From Sphingopyxis sp. UBA6723 (GTDB lineage: Bacteria > Pseudomonadota > Alphaproteobacteria > Sphingomonadales > Sphingomonadaceae): a stretch of 19,005 bases of DNA. Made by a program: the position numbers and the translations under genes. The notes beneath the pieces are model-generated. The model did no database searches, had not been told where the DNA came from, and saw only the letters and a program-made list of their open reading frames with translations. This document shows, piece by piece, positions 6,951-15,900 of this stretch. Within the stretch, counting starts at the first letter, position 1, and each line of letters opens with the position of its first letter. The stretch covers positions 723,722 through 742,726 of the forward strand of contig NZ_DKIH01000013.1 of assembly GCF_002454115.1 (NCBI RefSeq). Direction: 5' to 3'.

Positions 6951-8045
6951 CTAGGCTTCGTCGCCGATGCTGACGGCGCCAATCATCTCGACTGTCGCCG
7001 GTCCAATGGTCATCGGATTGCGCACGCCGGGGAGGATAGCGACATCAAACATTTCGGTGAATTTCCCGCCGAGCAGGATGGAATGAACCGTCTGGCCGGT
7101 CCGCGTATCGACGATCAGGATACCGCATTGGGCTTCCAGCTGGCGTTCCTCCAACCCGGCCTGAATCGCGAGGTCTTTGAACTTGCCTTCGCGTGCCATC
7201 GACACAGTGACGACGGCAAAATCCTTGTGGAAAACGAGACCGCGGAGAAAGCCGGGACAAAAGGCGATATCTTCGCGGTTGCCGCTACCAATATCGACGC
7301 GGACAATCTGGCCGCGTCCCGAATCGAGCAGCCACAAGGCGCCGTCATGCACGCGGGGGCTGTGGGGCATGGTCAGGCCACTGACGACTACCTCGTCGCT
7401 GTCGATATCGATCACCGCCCCGCCACCCTGGCGATCCGCGCGCCAGCCGTCTTTTTCATCCGATAGGCCCGCGACCGTCACAAAGCGCGGCGCGCCGCCA
7501 TCCATCGCCAGACCGTTGAGGTGGCAGCGATCATCGGGCGCCAGCGCGGAAATAAAGCGCGGTCGCCAAATAGGCCGAAAGCTGTGGACCTCATCGATCG
7601 TTGCCAGACAAGAATATCGCGAATTGACGAAGATGATCCGATTATCGGCATCGAAGGCAAGCTCGTGCGTATCGACGTAGCCGACGGTGTGCGCCGTGCG
7701 GGGTACCAAGGCCATGTCAAAGGCGTTGTTGGCATAATGGCCAGGGCGCAGCATGTTTTCCAAGCGCCATATCTGGAACATCGATCCGACCAGCAGGCGC
7801 CCACGGTTATAACAGAGCCCGGTCGCGCGCGCATATTGCTGCTGGTTAAAGGACAGGCGCATGTCCGGACCGACGCCGGCGACGATCAACTGGCCAGTCT
7901 GATAGGAGGTAAAGGCGAGCGAGATGCCTTGCGCCAACATCCAATCGGCCAAACCGGCGGAAATCGAAATCGGCGCATCGCCCGGATCATGCCCTGCGGG
8001 GTCATTTATTGCGGCGGCCAAGGCCAGAAGCTTCTTGTCCTGCAC
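6951..8045 (-). CDS. DUF4915/TIGR03032 family protein
   Basis: A 364-residue protein of the uncharacterised DUF4915/TIGR03032 family, recognised by its conserved blocks. These are FTSYQTGQLIVAGV near residue 45, QIWRLENML, the block HELAFDADNRIIFVNSRYSC, HSFRPIWRPRFIS, DDRCHLNGLAM, the block GLTMPHSPRVHDGALWLLDS, FCPGFLRGL and MFDVAILPGVRNP at the end. The repeated strand-rich pattern suggests a beta-propeller-like fold; no enzymatic motif is plain to me. There is no signal peptide or membrane segment. The start codon is GTG at 8045 with GAGGAGG just upstream, 4 nt from the codon. A candidate promoter is TTGCAG (8127-8122), 17 nt, TAGATC (8104-8099) on the minus strand. The gene stands alone, convergent with the receptor, and its function is unknown. 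Confidence 0.85.
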   Translation of the reverse strand: MQDKKLLALAAAINDPAGHDPGDAPISISAGLADWMLAQGISLAFTSYQTGQLIVAGVGPDMRLSFNQQQYARATGLCYNRGRLLVGSMFQIWRLENMLRPGHYANNAFDMALVPRTAHTVGYVDTHELAFDADNRIIFVNSRYSCLATIDEVHSFRPIWRPRFISALAPDDRCHLNGLAMDGGAPRFVTVAGLSDEKDGWRADRQGGGAVIDIDSDEVVVSGLTMPHSPRVHDGALWLLDSGRGQIVRVDIGSGNREDIAFCPGFLRGLVFHKDFAVVTVSMAREGKFKDLAIQAGLEERQLEAQCGILIVDTRTGQTVHSILLGGKFTEMFDVAILPGVRNPMTIGPATVEMIGAVSIGDEA

Positions 8046-8198
8046 GCGTCCTCCTCGATACGATGGAGCTATCCGGTCAAACAGCTATTCCAAGTTTCGA
8101 TCTACGTCAGGGCCGCAGCCGCTGCAAAGGATTATGGACCCAAGCCATGCCTGCCGTCGCGGCAGGGCCACCGATCGGCGCCGCCTGACGCCTAGCGA

Positions 8199-8227
8199 TT
8201 GAAACCCTCGGGGACAGTCGATAGGGC
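8199..8227 (+). promoter_or_regulatory. Candidate promoter of the divL cluster
   Basis: TTGAAA (8199-8204), 17 nt, TAGGGC (8222-8227), the same -10 hexamer and spacing as the candidate ahcY promoter. It would give a leader of about 50 nt before divL. The rest of the 8046-8283 spacer holds a small hairpin (8150-8166, CCTGCC/GGCAGG) and nothing else I can support. I see no clear CtrA site (TTAA-N7-TTAA). Confidence 0.35.
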
Positions 8228-8283
8228 GGGCAGATGGTCAAACGCCCCTCCTTTCATTTTTCGTATGGCGTGGCGTCGGCCAA

Positions 8284-10641
8284 ATGACGCTTTCGTCGGG
8301 CGCGCTCTTTGCTCTGGGCCTGTTTTCTGCGCTTTGGCTGCTCGCCGGATTGTGGGCGGTCGGGCGCGGGATTGCGATGCAGCGGCGGGCGGCGTTTGTC
8401 GCCGGGCAGGCCGAGCGGCTCGGCAGTCTGGTCGAGGCGTCGCCGCAATTGCCGGTGATCGTGCGCGCCGACTGGCGGATCGAGGCGAGCGAGAAACTCG
8501 GGCGCTGGCTGGGGCTCGAACAAGGGCCGCGCAATTTCGACGAGCTGCGTGGGCTTGGCAGCGGGCTGGACCCCGACGGCCATGACGCGCTGCGCCAGGC
8601 GATCCTGGGCGCGCAGCGCGGCGCCAAACCCTTTACGCTCAGCCTGAAGCCGCAGGGGAGCGAGCGCACGATCATCCTCCATGGCGCCCCGGCGCCGCCG
8701 GCGGTGGGCGGGCCGGGCAGCGTGCTGCTCTGGCTGAGCGATGCGACCGACGGCCAGCACGCCCTGGCGCAGGCGCGCAGCGAACGTGACGAGGCGATGG
8801 CGGCGTTCGAGGCGCTGTCGGGGCTGATCGAGGCCGCGCCCTTCCCGATGTGGTTCCGCGACACCGACCTCAATCTCGCGCTCGTCAACGGCGCCTATGT
8901 CCGCGCGGTTGAGGCAAAGAGCGCGGTCGCGGTGATCGACGGCGGCATCGAGCTGTGCGAAACGGTCGCCGGGGTCAGCGCCGCCGAGGCGGCCGACGAG
9001 GCGCGCATCGCGGGCTCGGCGCAGATCCGCACGATCCCGGTGACGATCGAGGGCGAGCGGCGGATCATGCGCGTCGTCGATGTGCCGCTGGCGCCGACCG
9101 GCGGGCGGGTGATCGGTATCGCCGGCTATGCCATCGATATTCAGGAGCTGGAGAGCGAGCGCGGCGCGCACCGCCGCTTCGTCGATACGCAGCGCGAATT
9201 GCTCGACCGATTGTCGGCGGCGGTGGCGCAATTCGGCCCGGATCAGGGATTGGCCTTTGCCAATCTCCCGTTCCGCCGCCTCTTCGCGCTCGATGCCGAT
9301 GATGTCAGCGAGGCGCGGGCGTTTGCGCGGCTGCTCGATGCCTGGCGCGAGGGCGGGCGAACCCCTGAAGTGCGCGACTATCCCGAATGGCGGCAGGCGC
9401 ATGTCGACTGGTTCGCCCAGGCGGGGGCGAGCGAAGAGGATTGGCTGCTGCGCGACGGCACCCACTTGCATGTTGTGGCGCAGCCGACGCCTGACGGCGG
9501 GCTGCTGCTGATCGCCGAGGACAAGACCGAGCAGGTGCAATTGGCCGGCGCACGCGACACCCTGCTGCGCGTCCGCACCGCGACGTTCGACAATCTGTTC
9601 GAGGCGATCGCGGTGTTCGCGCCCGACGGGCGGCTGCATCTGTGGAACCAGCGCTTCCGCCGCTTGTGGGGCATTGATGAGGCCACGCTGGCGGCGCATC
9701 CGCGCGTCGATGCGCTGATGGGCGGGCTGGCCGACCGGCTGGTGAAACCGAACCAGATCAGCATCGTCCAGGAAGTCATCCGCGCCGCGACGCTGGAGCG
9801 GCAACAGCGCGGCGGCGAGATCGGCTTTGCCGACGGGCGCTATTTCGATTTTGCGTCGATCCCGCTGCCCGACGGCAATGCGCTGCTGATCATGCTCGAC
9901 ATTACCCCGAGCCGGCGGATGGAGGGCGCGCTGCGCGAGCGCAACGAGGCGCTGGAGGCAGCGGACAAGGTCAAGACCGCTTTCCTGTCGCGGATGAGTT
10001 ACGAATTGCGCACGCCGCTGACCTCGATCGGCGGGTTCGGCGAGATGTTGCAGGCGGGCTATGCCGGCAAGCTGAGCGACCAGCAGCAGGGCTATGTCAA
10101 CGCGATCATGGATTCGGTCGCGGTGCTGGGGCGCCAGATCGACAATGTGCTCGACCTGGCGCAGGGCGAAGCCGGGTCACTGGTGGTCGAGCGGGCGCCG
10201 GTCGCGGTGCGAGCGTTGCTGGAGCGGGCTTTGGCGGATGCGAAAGCGTTTGCCGCGGACGAAAAGGTCGAACTGGTCGGCAATATCTCGCCTGATCTCG
10301 GCCGTATCGATGGAGATGCGCCGCGCCTGTCGCGGCTGGTCGCGGGTTTGCTCGACAATGCGGTGCGCTACACGGCGCCGACCCGCAAGTCCGGCGGCCG
10401 CGTGCTGCTCCATGCCACGGGCGACGCGCATGGGATCGAGATTATCGTGTCGGACAATGGTCCGGGGATGCCCGAAGCGGTCGCAGCGGTGACCAAGGGA
10501 CAGCAGGCGGGGACGGCGTCGGGCGGCATCGGCCTTGCGCTCGCGCGCCAACTCGTCGCCGCGCACGGCGGGACGATGGAGGTGGTGAGCGAGGCGGGAC
10601 AGGGGACGCTGGTGCGGATCAGCCTGCCGCGGCGGGTATGA
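8284..10641 (+). CDS. divL: DivL-like cell-cycle sensor pseudokinase with Tyr in the H-box
   Basis: A 785-residue membrane-anchored histidine-kinase-like protein, matching Caulobacter DivL in length, order and neighbours. A membrane helix (about 6-26) is followed by PAS-like domains (roughly 45-155, 175-295, 305-425 and 430-545, the last with FDNLFEAIAVFAPDGRLHLW). A HisKA dimerisation region comes next, then a HATPase domain. The H-box reads FLSRMSYELRTPL: Tyr573 replaces the phospho-accepting histidine. The ATP site looks intact, with Asn692 in LLDNAVRY, SDNGPGMP with Asp724, and GGIGLALA at 747-754. In Caulobacter, DivL (Tyr550) binds DivK-phosphate and steers the CckA-ChpT-CtrA relay at a cell pole; the same role here is inferred. 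The ATG at 8284 directly precedes the membrane helix but has no good ribosome site. Confidence 0.92.
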   Translation: MTLSSGALFALGLFSALWLLAGLWAVGRGIAMQRRAAFVAGQAERLGSLVEASPQLPVIVRADWRIEASEKLGRWLGLEQGPRNFDELRGLGSGLDPDGHDALRQAILGAQRGAKPFTLSLKPQGSERTIILHGAPAPPAVGGPGSVLLWLSDATDGQHALAQARSERDEAMAAFEALSGLIEAAPFPMWFRDTDLNLALVNGAYVRAVEAKSAVAVIDGGIELCETVAGVSAAEAADEARIAGSAQIRTIPVTIEGERRIMRVVDVPLAPTGGRVIGIAGYAIDIQELESERGAHRRFVDTQRELLDRLSAAVAQFGPDQGLAFANLPFRRLFALDADDVSEARAFARLLDAWREGGRTPEVRDYPEWRQAHVDWFAQAGASEEDWLLRDGTHLHVVAQPTPDGGLLLIAEDKTEQVQLAGARDTLLRVRTATFDNLFEAIAVFAPDGRLHLWNQRFRRLWGIDEATLAAHPRVDALMGGLADRLVKPNQISIVQEVIRAATLERQQRGGEIGFADGRYFDFASIPLPDGNALLIMLDITPSRRMEGALRERNEALEAADKVKTAFLSRMSYELRTPLTSIGGFGEMLQAGYAGKLSDQQQGYVNAIMDSVAVLGRQIDNVLDLAQGEAGSLVVERAPVAVRALLERALADAKAFAADEKVELVGNISPDLGRIDGDAPRLSRLVAGLLDNAVRYTAPTRKSGGRVLLHATGDAHGIEIIVSDNGPGMPEAVAAVTKGQQAGTASGGIGLALARQLVAAHGGTMEVVSEAGQGTLVRISLPRRV

Positions 10642-10670
10642 CGACGCTGCTCCCCCTCCTTTCTGTTTGT

Positions 10671-10753
10671 GTCCCTGCGAAGGCAGGGATCGATCTCCCG
10701 CCGCCTCAACATGGCGCCGACCGGAGGTGGGCCCCTGCTTTCGCAGGGGCCCA
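10671..10753. repeat. Intergenic palindromic repeat, CCCTGC-GAAG-GCAGGG type
   Basis: The divL-tsaE gap contains two hairpins. The first (10672-10689) is TCCCTGC-GAAG-GCAGGGA. The second (10728-10753) is an 11-bp perfect stem with a TTTC loop, whose inner part is nearly the inverted copy of the first. The first shares TCCC, CGAAGGC and GGGATC with the repeat arm at 12909-12927. Such GAAG-loop repeats are common in sphingomonads. Confidence 0.75.
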
Positions 10754-10762
10754 GCGCTTTTT
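10728..10762 (+). terminator. Terminator-like hairpin abutting the tsaE start
   Basis: The 11-bp stem (10728-10738 with 10743-10753) is followed by GCGC and five T residues (10758-10762), which touch the tsaE ATG at 10763. It could act as a partial terminator or attenuator within the cluster. The only ribosome-site-like sequence, AGGGG at 10745-10749, lies inside the stem. The effect is untested, and the U-run is short and displaced by 4 nt. Confidence 0.4.
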
Positions 10763-11212
10763 ATGAGTTTTACCTGTTCCTACGATCTGGCCGAGGCCGA
10801 GCGCATCGGTGCCGCGATCGGCGCGGCGTTGCTCCCCGGCGATGTTGTCGCGCTGTCGGGCGATCTGGGCGCCGGCAAGACGACGCTGGCGCGCGCGATG
10901 CTGAAAGCGCGCGGGCTGGCGGGCGAGGCGCCGAGCCCGACCTTTGCCATCGTCCAGCCCTATGCGCCGCCCGAAGTCGATCTGCCCATCGCGCATGTCG
11001 ATCTGTACCGGATCGAGGATGAGAGCGAGCTGATCGAGCTGGGCCTTGACGATTATCTGTATGACGGCGCGCTGCTGATCGAATGGCCCGAGCGGCTGGG
11101 GACGCAGGGGTGGCCGGGCGCGCTGTCGATCACGATTTCGGGGAGCGGCGACGCGCGCGTCTTGACAGCCGACGTGCCGACGTCTTGGGGGAGTCGATGG
11201 CCGCTCCGATGA
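10763..11212 (+). CDS. tsaE: tRNA t6A biosynthesis ATPase TsaE
   Basis: TsaE, 149 residues, the small P-loop ATPase that works with TsaB and TsaD to complete N6-threonylcarbamoyladenosine at position 37 of tRNAs reading ANN codons. It is cytosolic. The Walker A motif GDLGAGKTT has Lys39 and Thr40. The family blocks SPTFAIVQPY, HVDLYRI, ELGLDDYL and LIEWPERLG follow in order. The length agrees with the family. The ATG at 10763 is chosen because the homology begins there (MSFTCSYDLAEAERIG). An open frame upstream runs through the palindromic repeat and is not protein-like. The C-terminal end overlaps the amgK start. The position right after divL and before amgK is the usual alphaproteobacterial order. 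Translation may be limited by the hairpin just upstream. Confidence 0.95.
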   Translation: MSFTCSYDLAEAERIGAAIGAALLPGDVVALSGDLGAGKTTLARAMLKARGLAGEAPSPTFAIVQPYAPPEVDLPIAHVDLYRIEDESELIELGLDDYLYDGALLIEWPERLGTQGWPGALSITISGSGDARVLTADVPTSWGSRWPLR

Positions 11213-12177
11213 TTCCGCCCCCCCATGCGCCTGCCTTCCTCGCCGCGCATGGCTGGGAAGGCGCCCAGATTTTGCCGCTCGCCGGCGATGCCTCGTTCCG
11301 GCGCTATTTCCGCGTCGTCGATGGCGCGCGGCAGGCGGTGCTGATGGACGCGCCGCCGCCGCATGAAGATCCGCGGCCGTTCATCGCGATCGCCGAATAT
11401 CTGTGCGAACAGGGGCTGACCGCGCCGGTGATCTTTGCCCGCGATCTGGTGCAGGGACTGTTGCTGATCGAGGATTTCGGGGATGAGCGGCTGCGCGAAA
11501 CGGCCGATGCGGCGCTGCACCGCGAGGTCGAACTGTACGCAGGGGCGACGGATTTGCTCGTCCACCTGCACACGTGCCCGCCGATGCCGGGGTTGCGGGT
11601 GCTGGGGCTGGAACAATGGCTCGACGAGGTGATGCTGTTCAGCGACTGGTATTGCCCGGCGCTGGAGATCGAGGTCGATCGCGACGCCTTTCGCGCCGCG
11701 TGGGAAGCGGTGCTGACCCCGGTCGAGCATGACGGTCTGCCGCGCGTCACCGTACTGCGCGATTTTCACGCCGAAAATATCATGCTGGTGCCGGGCAAGG
11801 CGGGCGTCGCCCATTACGGCCTGCTCGATTTTCAGGACGCGCTGATCGGGCATCCCGCCTATGATCTCGCTTCGGTGCTCGAGGATGCGCGGCGCGATGT
11901 CACCCCGGCGGTCGAGGCGGCGATGCTGGCGCGCTATCAGGGCGCCACCGGGCAGGACATCGAGAATGCTTACTGGGCGCTCGCGGCCCAGCGCAACACA
12001 CGTATCCTGGGGGTGTTCGTGCGGCTGTGGAAGCGCGACGGCAAGCCCGGCTATCGCCAGTTCCAGCCACGAATGTGGGGGTTGCTCGAACGCGATCTGG
12101 CGCATCCTGCGCTGGCGCCGGTGCGCGCCTGGTTCGACGAGAATATCCCCGCCGACAAGCGCGCGGCGGCGTGGTGA
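11197..12177 (+). CDS. amgK: N-acetylmuramate/N-acetylglucosamine kinase AmgK
   Basis: A 326-residue kinase of the aminoglycoside phosphotransferase (APH) fold. Its best-known members, AmgK of Pseudomonas and Caulobacter, phosphorylate C1 of MurNAc or GlcNAc released during cell wall turnover, giving the substrate of MurU and bypassing early, fosfomycin-sensitive MurNAc synthesis. The catalytic loop is LRDFHAENIML with Asp189 and Asn194. The metal-binding segment DFQD is at 211-214, followed by GHPAYDLASVLEDARRDV. The N-terminal GDASFRRYFRV is typical of the ATP lobe in this group. The start at 11197 has GGGGGAG close upstream and overlaps tsaE by 16 nt. The ATG at 11209 would overlap the tsaE stop as ATGA and is an alternative. 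The adjacent murU makes this function much more likely than drug resistance. Confidence 0.9.
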   Translation: MAAPMIPPPHAPAFLAAHGWEGAQILPLAGDASFRRYFRVVDGARQAVLMDAPPPHEDPRPFIAIAEYLCEQGLTAPVIFARDLVQGLLLIEDFGDERLRETADAALHREVELYAGATDLLVHLHTCPPMPGLRVLGLEQWLDEVMLFSDWYCPALEIEVDRDAFRAAWEAVLTPVEHDGLPRVTVLRDFHAENIMLVPGKAGVAHYGLLDFQDALIGHPAYDLASVLEDARRDVTPAVEAAMLARYQGATGQDIENAYWALAAQRNTRILGVFVRLWKRDGKPGYRQFQPRMWGLLERDLAHPALAPVRAWFDENIPADKRAAAW

Positions 12178-12896
12178 TGGACGCCAAGATCGACAGCGCG
12201 ATGGTGATGGCGGCGGGGCTGGGCAAACGGATGCGCCCGCTGACCGCTACCCGACCCAAGCCGCTGGTGCGCGTCGCGGGCAAGGCCTTGATCGATCACA
12301 GCCTTGACCGCATCGAGGCGGCGGGGATCGGCCATGTCGTCGTCAACGTCCATTATCTGGCCGATGCGCTCGAAGCGCATCTGGCGGCGCAAAAACGCAG
12401 CTTCACGATCGGCATTTCGGACGAGCGCGACCTGCTCCTCGAAACCGGCGGCGGCATGGTCAAGGCGCTGCCACAGCTGACCGGCGACCCGATCCTGATC
12501 GTCAACAGCGACAATATCTGGACCGACGGGCCTCAGGACAGCATCCGGCATCTGGCGCGGCATTGGGACGGGGAGCGGATGGACGCGCTGTTGCTTCTCA
12601 TCCGGCACGCAAGCGCGACCGGTCATGGCGGGCGCGGCGATTTTCATATGGATCCGTCGGGGCTCCTGTCGCGCCGCAAGCCGGGCCGGATTGCGCCCTT
12701 CGTCTATACCGGCATCCAGCTGATCTCGCCGCGCCTGTTGGGCGACGCGCCTGTGGGGGCGTTTTCGACCAACATATTGTGGGACCGCGCGATCGCCGCG
12801 GGCCGACTGTTCGGCCTGTCGCACATGGGGCAATGGTTCGACGTCGGCACCCCCGACCGGATCGCGCCGACCGAAGTCGCGCTGAGTGAGGTTTGA
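12177..12896 (+). CDS. murU: N-acetylmuramate-1-phosphate uridylyltransferase MurU
   Basis: A 239-residue sugar-phosphate nucleotidyltransferase. MurU joins MurNAc-1-phosphate with UTP to form UDP-MurNAc, completing the AmgK-MurU recycling route into peptidoglycan synthesis. The nucleotide-binding signature AAGLGKRMRPLT is at residues 12-23, followed by KPLVRVAGKALIDH. The metal-binding Asp112 lies in NSDNIW, and the sugar site includes the GGG of LLLETGGGMVKALP. The length fits MurU and is shorter than the acetyltransferase-fused GlmU enzymes. The ATG at 12177 shares its A with the amgK TGA stop (TGATG), so translation is coupled; the preceding in-frame GTG at 12174 is possible. Without amgK the enzyme could be called a generic mannose- or glucose-1-phosphate transferase, but the pair is diagnostic. 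Confidence 0.92.
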   Translation: MDAKIDSAMVMAAGLGKRMRPLTATRPKPLVRVAGKALIDHSLDRIEAAGIGHVVVNVHYLADALEAHLAAQKRSFTIGISDERDLLLETGGGMVKALPQLTGDPILIVNSDNIWTDGPQDSIRHLARHWDGERMDALLLLIRHASATGHGGRGDFHMDPSGLLSRRKPGRIAPFVYTGIQLISPRLLGDAPVGAFSTNILWDRAIAAGRLFGLSHMGQWFDVGTPDRIAPTEVALSEV

Positions 12897-12901
12897 CGCG
12901 G

Positions 12902-12983
12902 GTCGTCATCCCGGCGAAGGCCGGGATCTCGCCGTTTCGGATTGGCGCAGCGGCGAGATCCCGGCCTTCGCCGGGATGACGAC
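12902..12983. repeat. Perfect 33-nt inverted repeat, CGTCATCCCGG family, copy 2
   Basis: The arms 12902-12934 and 12951-12983 are exact reverse complements over 33 nt, with a 16-nt loop. Each arm can also form a small hairpin CCCGGC-GAAG-GCCGGG. It fills nearly the whole murU-addB gap, from 6 nt past the murU stop to 9 nt before the addB start. As RNA it would be a very stable hairpin, but there is no T-run, so intrinsic termination is unlikely. Confidence 0.95.
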
Positions 12984-12992
12984 GAGAGTGTG

Positions 12993-15900
12993 ATGACGGA
13001 AACGCCTCGCCCCACCGTCTTCTCCATCCCCGTCCAGCGGGCGTTCGCCGACGCGCTCGCCGCAGGCCTGATCGGCCGCTTTGCCGATGGCGCGCTCGGG
13101 CTCGCCAAAGGGCTGATCCTGCTGCCCAGCAACCGCGCGCGCAGCGCGGTGCAGGCGGCGTTTGTGCGCGCCAGCGGGGCGGGGCTGCTGATGCCGCGGC
13201 TGGCGGTGATCGGCGATGCCGACCTCGATGAAAGCGTCGCGCTGGCGCTCGACGCGATCGACGAGGCCGAACCGATCCCGCCCGCGATCGATCCGCTGCG
13301 GCGGCGGCTGATGCTGGCGGCGCTGATCGAGCGGTATAATCCCGTTGGCGAAGAAGCGATCACCGGCGCCGCGGCGTTCCAACTCGCCGAAAGGCTGGGG
13401 CGGGTGATCGACCAGCTGCATTATGAGGAGGTCGCCCCGACGCGGCTCGGCGACATCGAAGCCGCGCTTGGCGATCTTGCGGGGCATTGGCAGGCGTCAT
13501 GGCAGCGGTTGCGGCTGCTGATCGATCATTGGCCCGCGATGCTGGCCGCGACGGGGCATATCGACCGCGCCGACCGCCGCAACCGCCTGCTCGCGCGGGT
13601 CAGCGAGGAATGGCGCACTGCCCCGCCGCGGCGCTTCGTCGTCGCGGCAGGGGTGACCACCGCGGCGCCCGCGATCGCGCGGCTGCTGCGCACCGTGGCC
13701 GACCTGCCGCAGGGGATGGTGGTGCTGCCGGGGCTCGACCTCGGCATGGCGGCGGAGGAATGGGACGCGCTGGGACCGGTCAAGCCCGATCCCGATCAGC
13801 CGGGCGAGCGCCCGCTCGAAACGCATCCTCAATATCATCTGAAACTGCTACTCGGGCGGATGGGGATCGCGCGCGACGAGGTCGGCGCATGGGCCGCGGT
13901 GTCGCCGTTCGACGGTCCCGATGCGCGCGCGCCCTTTCTGTCGCTGCTGTTTGCGCCCGCCGCCTATACCGCGCGCTGGCAGGCGGCGGACGACGTCGCG
14001 CCCAGCCTGACCGGGGTCAGCGCCGCGACCTTCGCCGACGACGGGCAGGAGGCGCAGGGCATCGCGTTAATGATGCGCCGTGCGTTGGAAGAGCCGGGGC
14101 GCACCGCGGCGCTGGTGACCCCCGACCGCCTGCTCGCCGAGCGCGTCGCGGCGGCGCTCGCGCGCTGGGACATTGCGATCGACGACAGTGCCGGACAGCC
14201 GCTGGGGCAGACGCCGCCGGGGGCGCTGCTGTTGCTGCTCGCCGAGTTTGCCGCGGCGTTCGATCCGGTGCGGCTGGTCGCGCTGCTCGGGCATCCGCTG
14301 GTGCGCGCGGGCGAAGGACGGCTCGACTGGCTCGATCAGGTACGGCAGCTCGATCTGGTGCTGCGCGGGCCGGGGTTGGTGCCGGGCTGGGTCGGGGTGA
14401 CGGCGCGGATCGATGAGATTGCGGCCGACAGCGACCGGCGCGGGCATGGCGCGGCGGTGGCCATCGCCGATTGGTGGGCCGAGGTGACGACGGGCCTGAG
14501 CGGTGCGCTCGCGCCTTTTGCCGCGGGCGTTCCCGCGCCGCCGCCGGTGCTGCTCGGGGCGTTGCAGGACGCGCTCGGCTGGCTCACCGGCGAAGGGGCG
14601 TGGACGGGGCATGCGGGCCGCGCCTTGTCCGACCTATTCGACCGCTGGGCGGTGGCGAAGGGCGACGGCCCAGCGCTCGTCGCCCCCGCCGATTTCCCCG
14701 CGATGCTCGCCGATCTGATGTCGGGCGAGAGCATACGGCCCCCCTATGGCGGGCATCCGCGGCTGTTCATCTGGGGTCTGCTCGAGGCGCGGTTGCAGCG
14801 CGCCGACCTGATGATTTTGGGCGGGCTCGACGAGGGGCGCTGGCCGCCGCAGCAAAGCCCCGACCCCTGGCTCGCCCCCGGCATCCGGCGGATGCTGGGC
14901 CTCGCCGCACCCGAGCGGCAGCAGGGGATGGCGGCGCATGATTTCGCTGGTGCCTTTGCGGCGCGCGAGGTGGTCGTGACGCGCGCGATGCGCAGCGGCG
15001 GCGACCCGGCCGTTGCGTCGCGCTTCTGGTTGCGGCTCTCGGCCTTGGCGGGCGAGTTGCCCGAAGCGACGCTCGACGGGCAGTCGGTCACGGCGCTGGC
15101 CGCGACGCTCGATGTCCCGCCGGGCCGAAGCGAGCCCGCCGACAAACCCCGCCCGTCGCCGCCGCTCGCGGCGCGGCCCGACCGGATCAGCGTCACCGGG
15201 GTCGACCAGCTGGCGCGCGACCCCTTTGCCTTTTACGCGGCGAAGATATTGCGGCTGAGCGAACTCGAGCCGCTGAGCAGCGGTCCCGACGCCAAATGGT
15301 TCGGCACGCGGGTGCATAAATTCCTGCAGGACTGGCAGGCGGCAGGGCTGAGCGAGGCGGCGTTCGATGCCGAGATCGCCGCGCTGCGCGCCGATCCGGC
15401 GCTCGATTCGCTCGGCCGCGCCTTCTGGTTGCCGCGGATCGAGCCGTCGCTGCGCTGGGCGGCGGAGCGGGTGTGGGCGGCGCGCGACGAACGCTGGCCG
15501 GTCGCCAATGAAGTCAGCGGCAAGCTGCTGGTCGGCGGCATCACGCTGCGCGGCACCGCCGATCGCGTTGATCAGGCCGCCGACGGGACGCTGGCGATCG
15601 TGGATTACAAGACCGGCGCGGCGCCATCGGCCAAGTCGGCGGGCGAAGGGCTGAACAGCCAGCTCGGCCTGCTCGGGCTGATCGCCGAGGAAGCGGGGCT
15701 CGGCGATCAGGCGCCCGAACCGGTCGGTGCGTTCGAATATTGGGAATTGAAGCGCGACCGCAAAAAGGGCGTCGATGGCGCGGTCAAGGCGATCAAGGGG
15801 CAGAAGCCGAAACCGCCGACCGCTGCCGCGGTAATCGAGCGGGCGCGCGAAGCGCTGGCTGAGCTGAGCGCGCGCTACTTGTTGGGACAGGAGCCATTCG

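Noticed and set aside
8254..9804. 516-codon open frame on the minus strand opposite divL
   Set aside because: It mirrors divL codon bias, has Arg- and Gln-rich composition with no domain, and no ribosome site. It is a shadow of the real gene.
10667..10762. N-terminal extension of TsaE from a TTG at 10667
   Set aside because: It would translate the palindromic repeat and has no ribosome site. TsaE homology begins at the ATG at 10763.
11197..12177. Aminoglycoside resistance phosphotransferase
   Set aside because: The fold is shared, but the direct coupling to murU and the divL-addA setting point to the cell wall recycling kinase AmgK.
12902..12983. Rho-independent terminator between murU and addB
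   Set aside because: The 33-nt perfect inverted repeat is not followed by a T-run on either strand and matches a dispersed repeat family.
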